Assembly: GCA_020854975.1 (NCBI GenBank)
Contig: JAHKLQ010000059.1
Location: 1 to 13,223 of the forward strand
Reading direction: 5' to 3'
Origin: Methanobacterium sp.
GTDB lineage: Archaea > Methanobacteriota > Methanobacteria > Methanobacteriales > Methanobacteriaceae
Length of the DNA: 13,223 bases
Within the stretch, counting starts at the first letter, position 1, and every line of letters begins with the position of its first letter. The position numbers were made by a program, and so were the translations under genes. Below, piece after piece: positions 7,921-13,223 of this stretch. The notes beneath the pieces are model-generated. The model had not been told where the DNA came from. It saw only the letters and a list, made by a program, of their open reading frames with translations, and did not search any database.

Positions 7921-8108
7921 TTGATTGATCTTCTCATTATTTCGGCCAAAAGATTGAAACCAAAAATGAAGTAATGAGAACGGTTACTAAAGCACCGCTG
8001 GAAACAGGAGTTTCTGTATCAATCATTAAAGTTATCTCTCCAAATGAATTGAACAACATACTCATTTCATGTCCCATGTCAAAAAGGCGTAACCATATGA
8101 TGATATAG
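7921..8108 (+). other. Two coupled tiny reading frames behind a strong ribosome site; small gene or remnant
   Basis: AAGGAGGG at 7905-7912 is a near-perfect ribosome site, yet no normal gene follows. Eight bases on, TTG at 7921 opens a 17-residue frame (LIDLLIISAKRLKPKMK) ending in TAA at 7972-7974. This overlaps an ATG at 7974 (TAATG) that starts a 44-residue frame ending at 8108 (starts MRTVTKAPLETGVSVSII). Either this is a pair of very small coupled peptides or, more likely, a former gene broken by a frameshift. I recognise no family. It ends about 60 nt before mntA and could be part of the same transcript. Confidence 0.35.
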
Positions 8109-8167
8109 AAACCACGATGTTTTAGTTCAACAATTAAATTATACAATTGATATTAAAGGGTGATTCT

Positions 8168-8581
8168 TTGAAGTATGAAAAGAAAGTTAAAGAATTCCTA
8201 CAAAAACAAGACCAGATTGAACTGGCTTACCTTTTTGGATCCGTTGCCCAACAAAGAGCAGGTAAACTTAGTGATGTGGATCTGGCTATATTCCTGGATA
8301 AATCACTTGACAAAAAAGAAAGATTCAACTTAAAATTAGGATTTATATCTGATCTGGAGGATATTCTCAAAACTAACCGGTTAGATCTGGTTATAATGAA
8401 TGATACACCCCATTCACTTAATTTTGAAATCATAAAGGATAACTACCCTCTTTTTATCCGAAATAAAAGTTTTAAGGTTGATTTTGAACATTGCGTTATG
8501 TCCCGATACCTGGACCGCCAGTATTACGATAAAAGATGGGCAGATAATTTAATTAAAAAAACTGCTAAAGGAACCAAATGA
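8168..8581 (+). CDS. mntA: MntA-type minimal nucleotidyltransferase antitoxin
   Basis: In type VII toxin-antitoxin pairs MntA inactivates the HepT RNase by adding AMP to a tyrosine near its active site. About 137 residues, normal for the family. The GSx10DxD signature is complete (LFGSVAQQRAGKLSDVDLAI) and a third acidic residue follows in RLDLVIMND, so the catalytic triad is intact. The C-terminal CVMSRYLDRQYYDKRW segment is also typical. The frame is open back to TTG 8147. I prefer TTG 8168 because GGGTGAT lies just upstream and the product then starts at LKYEKKVKEFL; translation from TTG is weak either way. Its last bases overlap the hepT start (ATGA). The partner is truncated, so it may have no substrate here. 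Confidence 0.88.
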   Translation: MKYEKKVKEFLQKQDQIELAYLFGSVAQQRAGKLSDVDLAIFLDKSLDKKERFNLKLGFISDLEDILKTNRLDLVIMNDTPHSLNFEIIKDNYPLFIRNKSFKVDFEHCVMSRYLDRQYYDKRWADNLIKKTAKGTK

Positions 8582-8829
8582 AAACAAAAGAAAAAATTGC
8601 CAGGAAAATAAAGAATATGCAGGGATTCGTGGATTTTTTAAGAAACCAACCTGCAGAAGAAGATGAATTATTAAACAATTATCTATTAAAATCTGCAATT
8701 GAGCGTAATCTTCAACTGGCCATTGAATCTGCTCTGGATATTGGAGAAGTTATCATATCCTCTGAAAACATGGAAAAACCAGAAAACTATCGTATTTCAT
8801 TACAATATTCTGGCATCAGAACACCGTAG
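8578..8829 (+). pseudogene. hepT: HepT (DUF86) toxin, truncated, catalytic motif missing
   Basis: HepT is a HEPN-family RNase toxin of about 130-145 residues whose active site is an R-x4-6-H motif in the C-terminal half. Here only 83 residues remain. They match the N-terminal half well (ELLNNYLLKSAIERNLQLAI, then ALDIGEVIISSENMEKPENYR), then change to ISLQYSGIRTP and stop. The usual continuation with the RNxxxH region is absent, and neither other frame downstream (8790-8870) restores it, so a deletion rather than a simple frameshift is likely. The gene overlaps mntA by 4 nt as in working pairs. The product should lack RNase activity. It is convergent with the gene at 8864-10795, and the missing end may have been lost when that junction formed. 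Confidence 0.8.
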
Positions 8830-8863
8830 GAGAACCCTTTTATAAACCATCCTCAACCCGGAT

Positions 8864-10795
8864 TCATTCTGAAAATTCAAGTCGATCAATCAGATTATCA
8901 CCCTCAGAGTCCATAAAAACAACCACTCCCGGGTCAAAGTGTTCCGGATTGAAATCTTCCCCCACCCATTCCAATGTTTCCTCGTATTCTTCATGGTCAG
9001 GGTTTTTCAGGATTTTTAAAATCTCATCATATCCCCAGGCACCTCCACAGTCTTCAGGTGGACACGCCCTTTTTCCTTTAATGCACCGGGGATATTCAAT
9101 ATCCTTTTCTCTTTTAAGGATTTTTTCCAGTTTTACTCGGTGTTCCCATGAATCACCATAGTCATAGGTGTAATTAGCCACACAGTTTTCCATGTTAAAC
9201 CATTCCGAGATTATTTCTTCCCCTTCATTATCCTCAATAGTAATTCTTTCCCCAAAGGCAGGATCATTCATGATAAAACCATGCAGGTGATAATTCTCCC
9301 ATCCCATTGCATTTTGAATGGCCATGTGGAGATCTCCAAAGGAAAATGTTCCAGGGACCTGTATCCTGCGCCAGATAGGTGGCCTTATATCTTTAAGGGT
9401 AATCCTGAACTGGTAAACCTGTTCATAGTCCGTTTCCGAATTTACTCCTTTTAATTTCTTATTTTTTCCGGTAAAATTTCCATTAAATCCATAGCTGTCA
9501 TCCTTGGGAAACAGGGTAGTTTGCATTGATTGATCTTTTTTTTCCTTAGAAGTTTTATCATTCATAAAAATAATTGGAACATCACCCAAGGATAATCCTT
9601 CTTCAGAAGGTGTATCACTACTAGAAAAAACAGAATCTTCAAGTTGCCCCATCAAAGCCTCCATCAGCTTATTTTTCATTATATCCGGGATTTCCCCTTT
9701 TTCAAGTGTCTCTTCCAGTGTTCCGTCTTCAATCATGGCCCGAAATGTTTCATCTTCCATCATCTTCATGGCAGGTTCATTCATGACTAAATCCATCATA
9801 TATTCCATGGCATCATCGATAATATCCAGATCAGCTACTATTGTAAGTTCAATCTTAAGACTGGAAGCAATACCCTCCATCAGATTATAAATTTCATTCC
9901 TTCTAAGAAGTATTTCCTGGGGTAATGATCCTTTGCTTTTCATAACTTCCTTTAAGGACTCTGAAAATATGGAACCCCACTGGCTGGGTTCAGCCAGGGT
10001 GGTGTTCATCACCATACCATGTTCATGGTCTGCCCATGTGATGATGTATGGGAAATATGGTCTTTCTCTTGGGTCATCCTGCACTGGTTCGGGGAAAATA
10101 GAATAATCCACCTCCCAAACCCCCTGATGAGCCAGGTTAAACATTTCATCCAGGGCATCTTCCTCTACAAAACCAACCATAACTTCATTTTCTTCAGAGG
10201 GTTCCCTCCATTCATCTTGCCATCCCTGATCATCCCTGACTCGAACCATTATCTGATTAATCATGGGTGGTCTGAGGATGTCTGGATTCTTCTGAAATCG
10301 TTTAGAAACATGAATGGTCTGTTCAAGTGCCAGGGTCAGGAATTTTACCTCTTCACTGTTCAAAAACCAGGGCATATAATTTGGCAGGTAACTGCGGAAT
10401 AATGGCCAGGAATTTTCCCCCCTGAACCTCAATCCCAGTTTCCTTAAAATCTGATAATCTTCATCTTCTACTGTATCCCTATCCTCAAATGATGCCATCA
10501 AACATTTCTGCGCATATAAACTCTCCAGATCTCCTGATGTAATTTCCCCAAATTGGATCTTAAAATACCCTTCTAAGCCTTCACTGCCCAGATATAAACT
10601 CATACCAAAAAACTCACCTGCACCACCCATTACACAACAATAACCTATTTCTTCGGTTTCAGAGTTCAAAACACCGAAGATGTCATCATCCCACATCCAT
10701 TCCCATGGTTTGAGTTTTTTAAACTCCACTGCAACAGAATAGAGGTCTTCCCATTCCTGAATTGATGGTGATTTATCCTTCATTTTTTTCCACAT
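8864..10795 (-). CDS. Plasmid pRiA4b ORF-3-like domain protein with N-terminal DUF-type domains
   Basis: This 643-residue, acidic, apparently cytoplasmic protein has at least two parts. The C-terminal ~170 residues (about 458-625) match the pRiA4b ORF-3 family, with QFRITLKDIRPPIWRRIQVP, FSFGDLHMAIQNAMGW, YDYGDSWEHRVKLE and CPPEDCGGAWGY. This domain is widespread on mobile DNA but its biochemical role is unknown. The N-terminal part (LYSVAVEFKKLKPWEWMWDD, later VWEVDYSIFPEPVQDDPRER followed by PYFP) resembles uncharacterised domains often joined to it (I believe DUF7309 and DUF6930; names from memory). The ATG at 10795 has no clear ribosome site; an ATG four codons later is an alternative. 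It follows the 309-residue gene by 30 nt and is probably cotranscribed with it. No function is assigned. Confidence 0.85.
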   Translation of the reverse strand: MWKKMKDKSPSIQEWEDLYSVAVEFKKLKPWEWMWDDDIFGVLNSETEEIGYCCVMGGAGEFFGMSLYLGSEGLEGYFKIQFGEITSGDLESLYAQKCLMASFEDRDTVEDEDYQILRKLGLRFRGENSWPLFRSYLPNYMPWFLNSEEVKFLTLALEQTIHVSKRFQKNPDILRPPMINQIMVRVRDDQGWQDEWREPSEENEVMVGFVEEDALDEMFNLAHQGVWEVDYSIFPEPVQDDPRERPYFPYIITWADHEHGMVMNTTLAEPSQWGSIFSESLKEVMKSKGSLPQEILLRRNEIYNLMEGIASSLKIELTIVADLDIIDDAMEYMMDLVMNEPAMKMMEDETFRAMIEDGTLEETLEKGEIPDIMKNKLMEALMGQLEDSVFSSSDTPSEEGLSLGDVPIIFMNDKTSKEKKDQSMQTTLFPKDDSYGFNGNFTGKNKKLKGVNSETDYEQVYQFRITLKDIRPPIWRRIQVPGTFSFGDLHMAIQNAMGWENYHLHGFIMNDPAFGERITIEDNEGEEIISEWFNMENCVANYTYDYGDSWEHRVKLEKILKREKDIEYPRCIKGKRACPPEDCGGAWGYDEILKILKNPDHEEYEETLEWVGEDFNPEHFDPGVVVFMDSEGDNLIDRLEFSE

Positions 10796-10825
10796 TTTGT
10801 TTGTTTTTTGAAAATCTGAAAATAC

Positions 10826-11755
10826 TTATTTCTTTTTTAATTGAAACACATAAGGAAAATCTCTCTTCTCCTTAGGGAGAATGAATTCCAGGGTTTTATA
10901 AACATCATCTTTGGTCACCCCACTGGCAATAATCTCACCTTCCAGTAGAGCAAACCATCCCTGTTTTACACCCATTCCACGCAGTTTCCTTCCATATCCC
11001 CTGGCATTAAGTTTTCCCGTTTCCTGATGGTAAACCTTCCAAAGTTCTGGTTTCTTATCAAGCAAGTTATCTATTTCTTCCCAGTAGTTCTCCTGGTTGC
11101 GCTTGCTTTTTAAATAAAACTTCAAAAGATCGGTATCACCTTTTTCTGATTCTTCAGGGAGAGGAAGAGATGTGATTATGCCATATTTGAATTTAGCTTC
11201 TTGATAAAAATCATTGAAACTCTTTCGTATATTTCCGCTGAACCTAACCTGATTCCAAATTAATATACCATCATAGATGATTTTGTTTTTAAAGGGTAAA
11301 AGCACTGCCTTAACCATTACAGGTAATTCATTACCCAGCATCTCTTCAAATGAAGAGTTAAGTGAGAGAACCCCATAGGCTTTGGGCTGATCATCCACAT
11401 CCAGGAAAATTGTGTATTTTTTTAGATAACGGAAGACCAGAAATTCCCCCACAATGAAGTTTTTCCAGCTTTCAACTATTTCCAACTGGTTCGCCGTGAA
11501 TTTAAAAGGATTTTCTATGATGAAAGAATCGATTAGCCCAGGATTTTCATATAATTCTTCCCTAATAGGTAGAACTAATTCATAGGGGAGACTAATGAAT
11601 TCATCTGGAGAATTTACCTGCAAAGCAATATCTAGTTCTTTAACCGCAAACAACCATAAAGAATGATACAGTTTATAGAATAATTTCACGTCTTCTTGAG
11701 ATAATTTCAGTTTAATCTGTAGTTGATCACTACTGCACCTATATTTTTCTTCCAA
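10826..11755 (-). CDS. Conserved protein of unknown function, cotranscribed with the pRiA4b-type gene
   Basis: The 309-residue protein has no signal peptide, membrane segment or catalytic motif that I can name. Distinct segments are VKLFYKLYHSLWLFAVKEL near the N-terminus, SWKNFIVGEFLVFRYLKKYT around 110-130, a LPVMVKAVLLPFKNKIIYDG stretch around 165-185, and a charged C-terminus. I have a recollection of similar hypothetical proteins with the KNF.. FRYLKKYTIFLD and P[FV]xxKIIYDG segments in archaea and bacteria, without known function. The start is TTG at 11755 (no ATG in the open frame back to 11819) with only a weak ribosome site. It heads a two-gene operon, divergent from the vapB remnant across a 121-bp AT-rich region. 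Confidence 0.6.
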   Translation of the reverse strand: MEEKYRCSSDQLQIKLKLSQEDVKLFYKLYHSLWLFAVKELDIALQVNSPDEFISLPYELVLPIREELYENPGLIDSFIIENPFKFTANQLEIVESWKNFIVGEFLVFRYLKKYTIFLDVDDQPKAYGVLSLNSSFEEMLGNELPVMVKAVLLPFKNKIIYDGILIWNQVRFSGNIRKSFNDFYQEAKFKYGIITSLPLPEESEKGDTDLLKFYLKSKRNQENYWEEIDNLLDKKPELWKVYHQETGKLNARGYGRKLRGMGVKQGWFALLEGEIIASGVTKDDVYKTLEFILPKEKRDFPYVFQLKKK

Positions 11756-11829
11756 TTTTATTCTTGAGAACTTCCAAAAGAAATTCCGTCTACCTTGAAA
11801 ATGGATATACTTTGAAATTCATGGTATCA

Positions 11830-11860
11830 TTATAATATAAATATTTTTAGTACTATAAAT
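11830..11860 (+). promoter_or_regulatory. TATA-rich bidirectional promoter region between the 309-residue gene and vapB
   Basis: TATAATATAAATATTTTT and CTATAAAT lie 20-45 nt before the vapB ATG at 11877 and suit a leaderless or short-leader transcript. On the other strand the same TATA-like bases are about 80 nt before the TTG at 11755. No TATA element is visible directly before cas4, so this promoter may also drive cas4-cas1 by read-through. Exact start sites are not determinable. Confidence 0.5.
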
Positions 11861-11876
11861 TCAAATTGTAATATAA

Positions 11877-12177
11877 ATGGCTGAAACCAAAATCTCAAAG
11901 GGTTTCCAGACAGTTGTTCCTGCAGAAATAAGGAAGAATTTCAATGTTGGGTCTGGAGATATTATGGAATGGACCACCACGGTCTGGTAGGGCGATCAAT
12001 CATGTCAGTTCTTTCAGGTCTGGAGATATTATGGAATGGACCACCACGAGGATGGGGTGAAAATTAAGTTTCGCAAGAAAGTATCTTTATGGATATTGCA
12101 GGGATTGTAGAAACTGAAGATGAAACTGATGCTGCCAGCTTAAAAAACTGGTTCAGAGGGGAGAAAGAGCTGGGAAA
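11877..12177 (+). pseudogene. vapB: VapB/AbrB-family antitoxin, disrupted
   Basis: The ATG at 11877 opens an AbrB-type DNA-binding antitoxin: residues 7-22 (SKGFQTVVPAEIRKNF) are the classic swapped-hairpin motif. Reading stops after 37 codons at TAG 11988-11990, inside a 67-bp insertion-duplication. Beyond it the gene resumes as EDGVKIKFRKKVSL (12048-12089) and, after a one-base shift, DIAGIVETEDETDAASLKNW up to about 12177. These fragments together make the full ~80-residue antitoxin, so the gene is recognisable but broken by the insertion and by at least one single-base loss. It would repress its own promoter if intact; here it should be non-functional. Confidence 0.8.
11950..12048 (+). 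repeat. Perfect 32-bp direct repeat around a 35-bp insert within vapB
   Basis: Bases 11950-11981 and 12017-12048 are identical over 32 bp (beginning GGTCTGGAGATATTATGG, ending CCACCACG) and separated by 35 bp. Only the outer copy context belongs to vapB; the insert does not continue the antitoxin. The 67-bp period equals a type I-B repeat-plus-spacer unit. The insert begins GTCTGG, so GGTCTGG occurs three times (11950, 11981, 12017), which also allows a slippage or template-switch origin. The insert is about 46% GC, higher than its surroundings. Confidence 0.9.
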
Positions 12178-12385
12178 ATGGTTTATGATTCTATAATGGA
12201 TAACTGCACTGTTTTTACTCCAGAAAAACAATTGTATGATGAAGCTATGCAAACTTACCTGAAGTATGATGGAACACTTTCTTTGACAGATACAGTTAGC
12301 TTAGAATTAATGAAAATATTCAATATCCATGAATCTTTTGATTCTGATTTAAGGGAATCACACGAATACACTAAAGGTGGCTTAA

Positions 12386-12402
<17 letters not shown>
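12178..12402 (+). pseudogene. vapC: VapC (PIN-domain toxin) remnant, N-terminal half missing
   Basis: VapC toxins are ~130-residue PIN RNases. The frame here gives 74 residues that match only the C-terminal half: EKQLYDEAMQTYLKYDGTLS, then LTDTVSLELMKIFNI with the third PIN aspartate, then ESFDSDL. The N-terminal half with the first acidic residues (usually MxYxDTN) is absent, and the remnant joins directly onto the end of vapB at about 12170, which indicates an internal deletion. The C-terminus ([16 protein letters not shown]) no longer looks like a PIN end. It overlaps the start of cas4 by 17 nt in another frame. No toxin activity is expected. Confidence 0.7.

Positions 12403-13223
<821 letters not shown>

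Noticed and set aside
7937..8146. Hydrophobic 69-codon frame on the minus strand
   Set aside because: No ribosome site, no family resemblance, and it lies opposite the frames that follow AAGGAGGG. Probably a chance frame in AT-rich DNA.
10019..10402. Plus-strand frame of 127 codons opposite the pRiA4b-type gene
   Set aside because: Shadow of the real gene: unusual composition, no ribosome site, and the minus-strand protein has recognisable domains.
12037..12177. Frameshifts in vapB as pure sequencing errors
   Set aside because: Single-base losses could be errors, but the 67-bp duplication and the missing N-terminal half of vapC cannot, so real decay is the better reading.

Overview
The window looks like a chromosomal piece of an AT-rich methanogenic archaeon, most likely of the order Methanobacteriales (Methanobacterium-like). 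The grounds are an adhesin-like surface protein with beta-helix repeats, a DUF11-type domain and a C-terminal membrane anchor, archaeal BRE/TATA promoters and poly-T terminators, a type I-B (Cst/Tneap) CRISPR-Cas system, and repeat-like sequences resembling the methanobacterial I-B CRISPR repeat. The species is inferred from gene style only.

Layout. 1-1229 (+): 3' part of a surface adhesin gene, followed by a T-rich terminator. 1336-7320 (-): one interference operon transcribed cas8b (Cst1) > cas7 (Cst2/DevR) > cas5 > cas3 > cas6, with overlapping or nearly touching genes. 7321-8167: an AT-rich non-coding region that holds the cas promoter, a 16-bp palindrome, and a one-spacer mini-CRISPR (two degenerate repeats) with its own likely promoter. 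8168-8829 (+): an MntA-type nucleotidyltransferase antitoxin gene overlapping a HepT toxin gene that lacks its catalytic 3' part. 8864-11755 (-): two genes in tandem, a pRiA4b ORF-3-type protein and an unrecognised 309-residue protein. 11877-12402 (+): wreckage of a VapBC toxin-antitoxin pair. 12386-13223 (+): cas4 and the 5' part of cas1, the adaptation module, continuing beyond the window.

How it works together. Cas8b, Cas7, Cas5 and Cas6 should form the crRNA-guided Cascade, Cas3 destroys the target, and Cas4-Cas1 (with a Cas2 presumably beyond the edge) would acquire spacers. The two halves are split by about 5 kb of decayed toxin-antitoxin modules and accessory genes.

Two observations stand out. 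First, the mini-CRISPR beside cas8b has a spacer whose first 17 nt match, 14 of 17, a site directly upstream of the best cas promoter candidate. The site follows a CCT trinucleotide (a plausible PAM) and is placed so that a bound Cascade would cover the promoter. This is the architecture expected of a CreR-type guide RNA that lets Cascade repress its own operon. Second, the broken vapB gene holds a perfect 32-bp direct duplication around a 35-bp insert (67-bp period), the size signature of one CRISPR repeat-spacer unit, about 0.4 kb from cas4-cas1. It may be a fossil of off-target spacer integration. Both readings are inferences that need sequence searches or experiments.
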